10,807 nucleotides of DNA. Source: Bacillota bacterium (GTDB lineage Bacteria > Bacillota > Clostridia > Lachnospirales > Bianqueaceae). The notes beneath the pieces were generated by a model. It did no database searches, was not told the origin of the DNA, and saw nothing but the letters and a program-made list of their open reading frames with translations. The translations under genes and the position numbers were made by a program. Position 1 is the first letter of the stretch. Each line of letters begins with the position of its first letter. Location of the stretch: contig JAFVHC010000121.1 of assembly GCA_017474705.1 (NCBI GenBank), positions 1 through 10,807 on the forward strand. The letters run 5' to 3'. Of the stretch, positions 1-6,931 are shown piece by piece.

Positions 1-1
1 C

Positions 2-355
2 TATCTGAAGAGCCTGGAGCGGAAGTTCCGGAGAAAGGGCGGGCACTTTTATTTCGTCGAGTTGAGCGCGGACTTGAAGACCCGGCTCGCGAGAAATGAA
101 TCGCCCCATCGCATGGCGATGAAGGTCTCCAAGCGGGACGTGGCCTGGAGCCGGGACAACCTGCTGCGGGATACAGAGCGGTATCAGCTGAACACAGAGC
201 CCGACGTGTTTTTGTTCAAGCATCACCTGAAGATCGACAACACAAATCTGACACCAGACGAAGTCGCAGATAAGGTGATCAGGGTGTTCGGCCTGACCGC
301 GAATGAAAAAGAAGAACAAGAATATCGATATGGCGCAGAGAAAGGGACCCTATGA
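2..355 (+). CDS. Small P-loop NTPase / kinase-like ATPase, 3' part only
   Basis: The reading frame is open from the window edge to the TGA at 353-355, giving the last 117 residues of a longer protein whose start and Walker A motif lie upstream. The visible part has a beta strand (HFYFVEL, residues 15-21 of the fragment), then an arginine-rich segment with RLARN, HRM and SKRD. This resembles the LID/helical region of the small AAA_18/AAA_33-type P-loop kinases, in which arginines contact nucleotide phosphates. The tail (from about fragment residue 100) is acidic and charged. A TTG at position 62 could be read as a start, but the frame is open with family-like sequence before it, so I treat this as a truncated gene. 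The stop overlaps the next gene's start (ATGA), suggesting translational coupling. The substrate cannot be named from this fragment. Confidence 0.6.
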   Translation, partial: YLKSLERKFRRKGGHFYFVELSADLKTRLARNESPHRMAMKVSKRDVAWSRDNLLRDTERYQLNTEPDVFLFKHHLKIDNTNLTPDEVADKVIRVFGLTANEKEEQEYRYGAEKGTL

Positions 356-1254
356 TGAAACTTAAGTTTGACGTCGCAGACAGATCCCAGCCGGATCCTT
401 TTATCTTTGAGGATCAAGGTAAATTGTACTTGTATGTGACTGCGCAGGCAGGTGTGGAAGCCTATTCTGCCGACGACCTGTTCGGACTTTGGCATTATGA
501 GGGTATCGTGACCCGGTTCCGGGACGGGCACGCATTCTGGGCGCCTTCGGTGATCCGGTATCAGGGAAAGTACTATATGTACGTCTCGTTCGATACGGAC
601 ACTACGTTTGAAAACCTGCATGTAGCGGTGGCGGACACGCCTTTGGGACCCTTCACACAGGAAAAAAGATTGTTCGATCATTTTTCGATCGATTCCCATG
701 TGGTGGAGACGGATGCGGGTCTGTTCCTCTGGTATGTGAAGGAATACCTGGGAGAAGGCCGCAAGGGCGTGCGGGTCTATGTGGACCGTTTGCTCGATCC
801 CTGGACGCCTGCGTATCAGCCAGTGGAGAAGACCATTCCCACCTTCGATGAGGAGATCTATCCTCCGAACTGCAAAGACGGGATCATCTGGCACACTATC
901 GAGGGGCCGTTCTGGTTCCAGAAAGAGGGTTGGCAGTATGTCATGTACAGCGGGGGCTGCTTCCAGGATGACAGCTATCACATCGGCTATGCTGCCGCGC
1001 AAAGTACTGAGCAGGATCTGACGAAGTTAGACTATGTGAAGCACACCCAGGCCGGTGCCTTCGCCCCAGTGTTGATCAAGAACGAGGAAGAAGAGGGCAC
1101 GGGCCACAACAGTGTGATCTTCTGGAAGGGTGCGTATTATATCATTTACCATGGCCGGGACTATGGAACAGCTGGACAAGATGGGTATGTCGAAGCCAGG
1201 ACCGCACGCGTGCGCAAGATGGACGTACAGGATGGGGTCCTGAAAGTGTTGTAA
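352..1254 (+). CDS. GH43-type glycoside hydrolase (beta-xylosidase / arabinofuranosidase-like)
   Basis: This 300-residue protein looks like a single five-bladed beta-propeller of the GH43/GH117 clan, which usually removes arabinose, xylose or galactose units from plant glycans with inversion. The three expected acidic residues can be placed: Asp15 in SQPDPF (general base), Asp114 in SIDSHVVE (pKa modulator) and Glu184 in TIEGPFWF (general acid). FWAPSV (62-67) and the GHNS motif with His252, often linked to a central metal or water site, are also present. Aromatic strand repeats such as YYMYVSF and YYIIYHG fit propeller blades. There is no signal peptide, so it should act in the cytoplasm on imported oligosaccharides. 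The start ATG at 352 overlaps the previous stop by 4 bp; a second ATG at 355 gives better spacing from AAAGGGA (341-347) and could be the true start. The length fits a one-domain GH43. The exact substrate cannot be read from sequence. Confidence 0.85.
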   Translation: MMKLKFDVADRSQPDPFIFEDQGKLYLYVTAQAGVEAYSADDLFGLWHYEGIVTRFRDGHAFWAPSVIRYQGKYYMYVSFDTDTTFENLHVAVADTPLGPFTQEKRLFDHFSIDSHVVETDAGLFLWYVKEYLGEGRKGVRVYVDRLLDPWTPAYQPVEKTIPTFDEEIYPPNCKDGIIWHTIEGPFWFQKEGWQYVMYSGGCFQDDSYHIGYAAAQSTEQDLTKLDYVKHTQAGAFAPVLIKNEEEEGTGHNSVIFWKGAYYIIYHGRDYGTAGQDGYVEARTARVRKMDVQDGVLKVL

Positions 1255-1284
1255 TTGACAACTTTTGCCGCACGGTAGTAGAAT
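1255..1284 (+). promoter_or_regulatory. Sigma-A-type promoter for the aldo/keto reductase unit
   Basis: TTGACA (1255-1260) is a perfect -35 box and starts at the base after the TAA of the GH43 gene. TAGAAT (1279-1284) is a one-mismatch -10 box, 18 bp downstream. Transcription should start near 1291, leaving a leader of about 37 nt before the ATG at 1328. No clear operator palindrome is seen in the leader. Confidence 0.75.
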
Positions 1285-1313
1285 CATAGAAAATGGGTCA
1301 TATAGGGGAGAAT

Positions 1314-1320
1314 AAAGGAG
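1314..1320 (+). promoter_or_regulatory. Ribosome binding site of the aldo/keto reductase gene
   Basis: AAAGGAG lies 7 nt before the ATG at 1328, a near-optimal Shine-Dalgarno site that fixes this start. A second purine-rich stretch (GGGGAG, 1305-1310) lies just upstream but is too far away to be used. Confidence 0.7.
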
Positions 1321-1327
1321 TCATACT

Positions 1328-2242
1328 ATGCAGTATCATGATTTAGGAAAAACAGGATTCAAGATCTCTTCCGTGTTCTACGGAGGCGTCGTATCATCGA
1401 AACACTTCGACAAAGCGGTCATGCCGGGCGACGGTCAGGCACATTCGGATGCGTTCGTCGGTTGGGCGATCGATCATGGCATCAATTATTTCGACGTGGC
1501 ACCAGCCTATGGTGACGCGCAGCAGCTTTTGGGGAATTCCCTGGTCCCGTATCGCAAGGACGTATATCTGGCCTGCAAAACAACAGAGCGCCTGCGTGAG
1601 GGTGCGGAAAAGGAGCTCATGGAATCGCTCCGCCTCCTGCATACGGATTACTTTGATATCTACCAGATGCATGGGATCACGACCATGGAAGACATCGAGC
1701 AGGCCTTCGGCCCCGGCGGCATCATGGAATTGATGGTCGAGATGCAGAAAAAAGGCGTCATCCGTCAGATCGGTTTCACGGCGCATGGGGAGAAAGCGGC
1801 GCTCAAGGCGATCGAGATGTTCGATTTCGCGTCCGTCCTGTTCCCGGTCAACTGGCACATGCATATGGCGCATGGCATGGCCGGCACGCTGATCCCGGCG
1901 GCAAAGGCCAAAGGCATGGGTGTCCTGGGTATGAAGTCCATGATCGAGAGAGCGTGGGATGAAGAAGAGCGGTATAGCTCCAAGTATCCCAAATCCTGGT
2001 GCAAACCCTTCGATATCGATGAAGAGCCGGAGATGCTCAAGGCGGCAGTGAGATACACCCTGTCGCTGGGCGTCGATTCAATCGTCCCACCGGGCAATTT
2101 TGATCATTTCAAGTTTGCTGTGGAAAACATCGACGAGTTGCTGGCACATCCGATCACCGATGAGGAAAAAGCCATGCTGGCCGCGCGGCTGGAACTGGTC
2201 AAGGATCGGCCGTTTCTTGATGCTGCTACGTACACCTTGTAA
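1328..2242 (+). CDS. Aldo/keto reductase
   Basis: This is a 304-residue (alpha/beta)8 barrel NAD(P)H-dependent oxidoreductase of the aldo/keto reductase superfamily, which interconverts carbonyls and alcohols. The catalytic tetrad is complete: Asp56 and Tyr61 in FDVAPAYG, Lys84 in LACKTT, and His115 in YQMHGI. The N-terminus (YHDLGKTGFKIS) is typical of bacterial members, and IRQIGFTAHG is the usual strand after the fifth helix. The C-terminal region (SLGVDSIVPPGNFDHFKFAVENI) fits the cofactor-binding end of the barrel. Unlike the COG1453-type ferredoxin-linked members, it has no C-terminal cysteine cluster. It has no signal peptide and should be cytoplasmic. It is the first gene of a unit with its own promoter, and the next gene follows after 26 bp. 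The substrate is unknown; a sugar, aldehyde or ketone intermediate is likely given the neighbours. Confidence 0.88.
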   Translation: MQYHDLGKTGFKISSVFYGGVVSSKHFDKAVMPGDGQAHSDAFVGWAIDHGINYFDVAPAYGDAQQLLGNSLVPYRKDVYLACKTTERLREGAEKELMESLRLLHTDYFDIYQMHGITTMEDIEQAFGPGGIMELMVEMQKKGVIRQIGFTAHGEKAALKAIEMFDFASVLFPVNWHMHMAHGMAGTLIPAAKAKGMGVLGMKSMIERAWDEEERYSSKYPKSWCKPFDIDEEPEMLKAAVRYTLSLGVDSIVPPGNFDHFKFAVENIDELLAHPITDEEKAMLAARLELVKDRPFLDAATYTL

Positions 2243-2268
2243 AAAGCTTTCAGAAAGGAGCGTGTGCT

Positions 2269-3447
2269 ATGAATTTTCATCTGCTGACAAGTTATCTGGA
2301 TCAACTGGAAGAAGAGTATGGGATCAAGGGACTGGACGTGATCGTCACGAAAGACCATGAGACGGTCTACCGGCATATGGTCGGCTACAGCGACGCAGCC
2401 TGCACGGTGCCGGTCTCCGAGGAGGATTACTACCAGCTGTACTCCTGTACGAAGCTGATGACCATGGTCTCCATGATGCAGTTGGTGGAGCAGGGCAAAG
2501 CTTCTCTGTATGATCCGGTAGGCAAGTATCTGCCGGAATGGACCCATATGCGGGTCATGAATGCCGACTGGCAGTCGAAGGGCGGCGAGGCTTTCAATCC
2601 GCATATCGATGAACCCAGTCACTTCTCCAAAAACCAGGTCCGGATCATCGACTGCATGTCCATGTCCGCCGGCCTGACCTATGACATGCGTTCCGACGCG
2701 ATCCAGACACTGCTGAAGGAGAAGCCGGACGCCAATACCCGGGAAGTGGTCGCGGCCATGGCGAAGATGCCGCTGTTGTATGAGCCCGGCACCCACTACC
2801 GCTATTCTCTGGGACATGACGTCATTGCCGCTGTGATCGAAGTGATCAGCGGAGAACGATACAGTGATTATATGCAGAATCACGTCTTCGGCCCTCTGGG
2901 CGTCACCACGTTGACCTGCCATATGACGCCGGAAGAGAAGAAGCATCTGGCTGCCATGTACTATTATGACCCGGAGACCCGTTGGATCAAGCCGGTGCCG
3001 GAAGGACAGAACATGGGCTTCCACCTGTCCCCGAATTATGAGAGCGGCGGTGCATCGCTGAATGGAACGGTCAACGGCTATGCTGCAGTCGTGGAAGCGC
3101 TGGCCTGCGGTGGTGTGGGACGTAACGGTGTCCGTATTCTGAACGAAAACACGGTCATGATGTTCACGAATGCCGTCCTCACGGGCGATCAGCTGCTGGA
3201 TTTCCGCAAAGGACGTTTCCTGGAGTATTCTTACGGACTGGGCGTCCGTGTGAAAGTGGATCAGGATCCGGGATGGGCGCCGATCGGTGAATTCGGCTGG
3301 GACGGTGCGGCTGGCGCGTTTGCCGCTGTGGATCCCATGAACCATGTGGGTATCTTCTACGCGCAGCACGTGATGGGCTTTGGAGAAGTTTACGGCACGA
3401 TCCATCCGCGCGTACGGGATCTGGTATACAAAGGATTGTTCAGGTAA
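2269..3447 (+). CDS. Serine hydrolase, class C beta-lactamase-like (esterase/peptidase type)
   Basis: This 392-residue protein is of the Beta-lactamase/AmpC-fold family, whose members act as esterases, D-amino-acid peptidases or beta-lactamases through an acyl-enzyme. The catalytic Ser59 and Lys62 are in the SxxK motif YSCTK. The second motif is Tyr179-Ser180 in YRYSLGHDV, the YSxxHD form rather than Tyr-x-Asn. The third, KTG-like element is probably GWDGAAG with Trp344-Asp345-Gly346. There is no signal peptide or lipobox, so unlike periplasmic AmpC or secreted PBP4-type enzymes it should be cytoplasmic, which favours an intracellular esterase role over cell-wall work or drug resistance. The start is fixed by AGAAAGGAG (2252-2260), 8 nt before the ATG. 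It lies 26 bp after the reductase gene in the same unit. The natural substrate is not evident. Confidence 0.85.
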   Translation: MNFHLLTSYLDQLEEEYGIKGLDVIVTKDHETVYRHMVGYSDAACTVPVSEEDYYQLYSCTKLMTMVSMMQLVEQGKASLYDPVGKYLPEWTHMRVMNADWQSKGGEAFNPHIDEPSHFSKNQVRIIDCMSMSAGLTYDMRSDAIQTLLKEKPDANTREVVAAMAKMPLLYEPGTHYRYSLGHDVIAAVIEVISGERYSDYMQNHVFGPLGVTTLTCHMTPEEKKHLAAMYYYDPETRWIKPVPEGQNMGFHLSPNYESGGASLNGTVNGYAAVVEALACGGVGRNGVRILNENTVMMFTNAVLTGDQLLDFRKGRFLEYSYGLGVRVKVDQDPGWAPIGEFGWDGAAGAFAAVDPMNHVGIFYAQHVMGFGEVYGTIHPRVRDLVYKGLFR

Positions 3448-3456
3448 AAGATACAT

Positions 3457-4263
3457 ATGGACTTTTCAGAAATTTTATTTGTTTCAGATTACGATAATAC
3501 ATTGACCGGCGAAAAGCACCTGGTGCCGCAGGAGAATATCGAGGCGATCCGGGCTTTCGCGGAAGCGGGCGGTGCATTCACCATAGCCAGCGGCCGCGGT
3601 AAGCGAGAGTGGCGTGAAAGCTTTGAAGGCGTACCTGTCAACGCCCCGTTTATTTTAGGTAACGGAGCTGTCATCTATGACAGTGTGGCAGATGAGGTGC
3701 TGTGGTCCTCCTTCATCGCAGAGGAGACACAGCGAAAGATCATCGAAATGTTCGATACGCTGCCGGAAGACTGCCTGGTGCTGATCGAGACGGTGGACCG
3801 GGTCTACGTCCCGGACGAGATCTATGATCGACTGTCCAGGACGCCGATCCCCTTTGGGGAGCAGCTGCATCCTCCGCTGCGGAACATTCCGGTCCCATGG
3901 ACCAAAGTGACGCTTGCCAGTGTCGAATTGAAACCGGAGACGATGGACCTTGTCCAACAGGAAATGGAACGTTACGGCCTCAGCGGCATCCGCTCTCTGC
4001 CGATCATGTATGAGATCGCGCCGGAAAACGTGGATAAAGGTCGCTCTGCCAGAAAACTGATGGAGATCATGGGACGCAGGTTCCTGGTCGCGATCGGTGA
4101 TGCGCCGAACGACCTTGCAATGCTTGCGGCGGCGGACCTGGCATTCGTGCCGGAAAGTTCTCTGCTGGCCGAAGATCCCGCTTTTACATTGCAGCACGTC
4201 AGGACGGTCCCCTGTGAGCAGTGCGCGGTGGCAGATGCGATCCGGATCTTGAAGACGATGTAA
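3457..4263 (+). CDS. HAD-superfamily hydrolase, Cof / HAD-IIB type
   Basis: This 268-residue phosphatase has all four HAD motifs. Motif I is SDYDNT, with nucleophile Asp11 and acid/base Asp13. Motif II is Ser45 in IASGRG, motif III is Lys194 in VDKGRSA, and motif IV is GDAPND with Asp215 and Asp219 for magnesium. The long insert between motifs II and III is the C2 cap of the Cof/IIB class, which usually dephosphorylates sugar phosphates, phosphoglycolate-like compounds or nucleotides in the cytoplasm. The start is 9 bp after the serine hydrolase stop and has only a weak ribosome site (CAGG, 3441-3444, overlapping the end of the upstream gene), so its translation may depend on read-through from that gene. 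The substrate is not predictable; a sugar phosphate would fit the setting. Confidence 0.87.
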   Translation: MDFSEILFVSDYDNTLTGEKHLVPQENIEAIRAFAEAGGAFTIASGRGKREWRESFEGVPVNAPFILGNGAVIYDSVADEVLWSSFIAEETQRKIIEMFDTLPEDCLVLIETVDRVYVPDEIYDRLSRTPIPFGEQLHPPLRNIPVPWTKVTLASVELKPETMDLVQQEMERYGLSGIRSLPIMYEIAPENVDKGRSARKLMEIMGRRFLVAIGDAPNDLAMLAAADLAFVPESSLLAEDPAFTLQHVRTVPCEQCAVADAIRILKTM

Positions 4264-4279
4264 AGGGGAGGCTTAAGCC

Positions 4280-5569
4280 ATGTCTGTGGGACTGTATCGA
4301 GGCAAGGTCCGGCTGGAAGCCCATCAGAAAGAGTGGGAGACCATCGCGGAAGAGACGATCCGTACGATGCGGCAGATCCTGAAAGAGGATGTGGTCGATA
4401 TCCAGCATGTGGGCAGTACCTCCATCCAGGGGATCCTGGCTAAGCCCATCATCGATATCGCCGTAGGTGTCACCGATTTCGCGAAAATGAGGGCCCATGA
4501 TGCAGAGCTTGCGGCGCAGGGGATCCTGTACCGCAAAGAAGATCGTCCTGGGCAGATTCTGTATATCATGGGAGATCCTGACAGTGGCTTCCGCACCCAT
4601 TTCATCCATGTGGTCATCTGGGGCAGTGAAGCCTGGAACAACTATATCAATTTCAGGGATCATCTGAACGCGCATCCGGACATCGCAAAACGATATTCGG
4701 ATTTGAAAGAATCTTTGGCGAAGCCTTTTGCGGAGGACCGCGAGTCGTATACCGCCTCCAAAGCAGCCTTGATCAGCGAGATCTTGGGTCAGATTCATGT
4801 GGAAATCGTGGAGGATCAATATAGGTCGACGAAGAAATTGGATACTCGTATTTCGATCCATGAAAAGTATTCCACGAACAAGCAGGGGTTCGGTCATTGG
4901 ATCCTTTCGCATTATCAGATCGAAGAAGGAATGTCCGTGTTGGAACTGGGCTGCGGCACCGGCAGTATGTGGGCAGGCCACGAGGATCTCATTCGAAAAT
5001 GCGGACGTCTGGTTTTGACCGACCTGTCTGAAAGCATGTTGGAAGAAGCCGGAAGGACATTGCGCGGCGTGGCAGACATCGAGTACGCCGTGGTGGATAT
5101 CCAGAAGATCCCATACGCGAACAGATCTTTCGACGTGGTGATCGCGAACATGATGCTGTATCATGTCCCGGAATTGGACAAGGCATTACAAGAGGTGCGA
5201 AGAGTCCTGAGACCGGGAGGGGCATTCTATTGTGCGACATTTGGAGAAAATGGCATGATGGAATACATCGAAAGTCTATTCAGCGAATACCATGTCGGCC
5301 AGCCGCGTATCTATTCTTTTACCTTACAGAACGGGCAGGAGAAGCTGCAAACGTATTTCAAAGAAGTACAAAGATTCAATTATGAAGATTCGTTGGCAGT
5401 GACCGATCTTGATGATCTGTTGGATTATATCGCGTCTTTGCAGGGCCTGTCGGAGCTTCAGAGATTACCGCGCGAGACGGTACGTAAAGTCCTGGAAGCA
5501 CACATGAGAGATGGGATTCTGTGCGTACCTAAAGAGTATGGGATGTTCTCGGCCCGAAGCAAAGAGTAA
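4280..5569 (+). CDS. GrpB-domain / SAM-dependent methyltransferase fusion
   Basis: This 429-residue protein joins two domains. Residues 1 to about 171 are a GrpB (UPF0157) domain with a nucleotidyltransferase-like fold; the signature HVGSTSIQGILAKPIIDI covers residues 43-60, with Gly45-Ser46 and Asp59, followed by the family's THFIHVV strand and a NYINFRDHL segment. After a linker (about 172-205), a class I methyltransferase of the Methyltransf_11 type follows: VLELGCGTG (220-228, SAM motif I), Asp248 in LTDLSESML (probable ribose-binding acidic residue, motif II), FDVVIANMMLYHV (motif IV) and LRPGGAFY. GrpB domains have no firm biochemical role and occur alone or fused, for example to CoaE in actinobacteria. 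The start has a strong AAAGGGGAGG (4262-4271) 8 nt upstream. It is the last gene before a terminator. A small-molecule methyltransferase is more likely than an RNA one, but this is inference. Confidence 0.85.
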   Translation: MSVGLYRGKVRLEAHQKEWETIAEETIRTMRQILKEDVVDIQHVGSTSIQGILAKPIIDIAVGVTDFAKMRAHDAELAAQGILYRKEDRPGQILYIMGDPDSGFRTHFIHVVIWGSEAWNNYINFRDHLNAHPDIAKRYSDLKESLAKPFAEDRESYTASKAALISEILGQIHVEIVEDQYRSTKKLDTRISIHEKYSTNKQGFGHWILSHYQIEEGMSVLELGCGTGSMWAGHEDLIRKCGRLVLTDLSESMLEEAGRTLRGVADIEYAVVDIQKIPYANRSFDVVIANMMLYHVPELDKALQEVRRVLRPGGAFYCATFGENGMMEYIESLFSEYHVGQPRIYSFTLQNGQEKLQTYFKEVQRFNYEDSLAVTDLDDLLDYIASLQGLSELQRLPRETVRKVLEAHMRDGILCVPKEYGMFSARSKE

Positions 5570-5612
5570 TAAAAGAAAACGATGCTGTTTTTTCAGCATC
5601 GTTTTCTTTTAT
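5569..5612 (+). terminator. Perfect 19-bp inverted-repeat terminator, probably bidirectional
   Basis: Arms at 5569-5587 and 5594-5612 are perfectly complementary over 19 bp around a six-T loop (5588-5593). The G+C-rich core is CGATGCTG/CAGCATCG, and the outer part is AAAAGAAAA pairing with TTTTCTTTT. That outer T run is the U tract of a classical intrinsic terminator for the plus strand, and the symmetry gives the same shape on the minus strand. The left arm begins at the last base of the stop codon of the GrpB-methyltransferase gene, so it closes that unit. Confidence 0.9.
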
Positions 5613-5635
5613 ACCTTTTAGACGAAAAGAATTCA

Positions 5636-5644
5636 TGCTATAAT
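5636..5644 (+). promoter_or_regulatory. Extended -10 promoter of the fucosidase unit
   Basis: TGCTATAAT is a perfect extended -10 (TGnTATAAT), lying 24 bp after the terminator. A weak -35 (TTTAGA, 5617-5622) is 16 bp upstream of the TATAAT; extended -10 promoters need little -35 contact. Transcription should start near 5651, about 19 nt before the ATG at 5670. The TATAAT overlaps an in-frame ATG at 5643, which therefore should not be in the transcript. Confidence 0.75.
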
Positions 5645-5652
5645 GCAGGCGA

Positions 5653-5660
5653 AAGGCAGG
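5653..5660 (+). promoter_or_regulatory. Ribosome binding site of the fucosidase gene
   Basis: AAGGCAGG lies 9 nt before the ATG at 5670. The alternative ATG at 5643 has no purine-rich site before it, so this site supports the shorter protein. Confidence 0.55.
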
Positions 5661-5669
5661 GAAGAGATC

Positions 5670-6917
5670 ATGGATGCACATTGGTTCGACAAAGCTCGGT
5701 ATGGTATGTTTATCCATTGGGGCTTATATGCGTTGATGGGCGGGGTCTATCAAGGCCAGGAAGTGCCCTACGGCGCGGAATGGATCATGAAGAACGCGCG
5801 GATCCCGTTCGAAGAATATCGCAAGCTTATGGATCGTTTTACAGCGGAAAACTTCGATGCGGATGAGATCGTACGGAACGCGAAGCGCTGGGGCATGGAG
5901 TATCTGGTGTTCACCGCCAAGCACCATGATGGTTTCTGCATGTATTATTCCAAGGTGTCGGAATATAATATCGCTCATACGCCCTTCGGCCGGGATGCGG
6001 TGAAGGAGCTGGCAGAGGCCTGCCAAAAGCATGGCATCGTGTTCTGCATCTATTATTCCCAGATGCAGGATTGGGCTGATCCAAATGGATGGGGCAATGA
6101 CTGGGACTTCGGCCCGGATCGGGAGAAGGATTTCGAAAAGTATTTCCGCGACAAGGTCAAGCCGCAGGTCAAGGAGCTTTTGACAGGCTACGGACCCATC
6201 GGCATGATGTGGTTCGATACGCCCTATACCATGCCGAAAGAACTGTGTCAGGAGCTGCGGGATTATGTCAAAGAACTGCAGCCGGACTGCCTGGTCAGTG
6301 GCCGGGTGGGCTATGACCTGGGTGATTTCCGCGAGATCCCGGATAATGAAACACCGGTGCTGTCCTTCCATAAGCCTTGGGAGACACCGACGACCATGAA
6401 CAATACCTGGGGGTACTCGGAGCGGGATCATGAGTGGAAGAGTGCGGAAACGATCCAGCACAAACTGGTCACCATCGTTCAGAAGGGTGGACATCTGCTG
6501 CTGAACATCGGACCGGACGGGACCGGAGCGGTCCCAGAAGGCAGCTCAAAAGTGCTGGAAGAGGTCGGTGCCTGGATGCAGAAAAACGGAGAAAGCATCT
6601 ACGCATGTGAAGCTGTGCCGGACTATTCCTACCAGCTGCGTTTCGGCCAGATCACGCTGCGCGGGCAGACTCTGTACCTGCATGTTTTCAACTACCCGCG
6701 TTTCCCCCACGAGATTATCGTCGTGGATATGCCGGTCAAGGTCAAGAGCGTGCAATTGCTTACGACAGGAGAACCGCTCAGATTCATCCAATCCTATGAG
6801 ATCGCGCGGAACGAGTATCGCTTCCGGGTGATCCTGCCGGAGACCTGCCCGGATCCAATCGATACGGTCGTCAAAGTGGAACTGGAAGGACCGCTGTGTT
6901 TCCAGCCGCTGCAATAA
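5670..6917 (+). CDS. Alpha-L-fucosidase, GH29
   Basis: This 415-residue GH29 enzyme would remove terminal L-fucose with retention of configuration. It has the barrel start RYGMFIHWGLYA with His16 in the HWG motif, the sugar-binding KHHDGF with His85-His86, and the nucleophile Asp183 in MMWFDTP. The WETPTTMNNTWGY motif and LLLNIGPDGTG (Asn279) are also present. The general acid is variable in this family; Glu227 and Glu238 are candidates I cannot separate. The last 100 or so residues are beta-rich and fit the C-terminal sandwich domain. No signal peptide is present, so it should act inside the cell on imported oligosaccharides or glycosides. I chose the start at 5670, because an ATG at 5643 (nine residues longer) sits inside the promoter -10 box and lacks a ribosome site. 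It is the first gene of the unit; the SDR gene follows after 14 bp. Confidence 0.88.
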   Translation: MDAHWFDKARYGMFIHWGLYALMGGVYQGQEVPYGAEWIMKNARIPFEEYRKLMDRFTAENFDADEIVRNAKRWGMEYLVFTAKHHDGFCMYYSKVSEYNIAHTPFGRDAVKELAEACQKHGIVFCIYYSQMQDWADPNGWGNDWDFGPDREKDFEKYFRDKVKPQVKELLTGYGPIGMMWFDTPYTMPKELCQELRDYVKELQPDCLVSGRVGYDLGDFREIPDNETPVLSFHKPWETPTTMNNTWGYSERDHEWKSAETIQHKLVTIVQKGGHLLLNIGPDGTGAVPEGSSKVLEEVGAWMQKNGESIYACEAVPDYSYQLRFGQITLRGQTLYLHVFNYPRFPHEIIVVDMPVKVKSVQLLTTGEPLRFIQSYEIARNEYRFRVILPETCPDPIDTVVKVELEGPLCFQPLQ

Positions 6918-6918
6918 A

Positions 6919-6924
6919 AGAGGA
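6919..6924 (+). promoter_or_regulatory. Ribosome binding site deciding the SDR start
   Basis: AGAGGA lies 7 nt before the ATG at 6932. A GTG at 6896 in the same frame would overlap the fucosidase gene and add 12 residues unlike an SDR N-terminus, so the ATG is preferred. Confidence 0.6.
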
Positions 6925-6931
6925 AACGACG

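Noticed and set aside
223..1002. A 259-codon open frame on the minus strand
   Set aside because: Antisense to the P-loop and GH43 genes; no recognisable domain.
1297..1325. Two copies of GTCATA in the leader of the reductase gene (1297-1302 and 1320-1325) as a possible operator
   Set aside because: A 6-base direct repeat is easily due to chance, and the second copy overlaps the ribosome site; no dyad symmetry supports it.
2104..3456. A 450-codon open frame on the minus strand
   Set aside because: It lies opposite the serine hydrolase gene, which has clear catalytic motifs and a ribosome site. The antisense translation is rich in His, Arg and Gln with no recognisable domain, as expected for a shadow of codon-biased DNA.
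4199..5164. A 321-codon open frame on the minus strand
   Set aside because: Antisense to the GrpB-methyltransferase gene; the composition is shadow-like and there is no motif or ribosome site.
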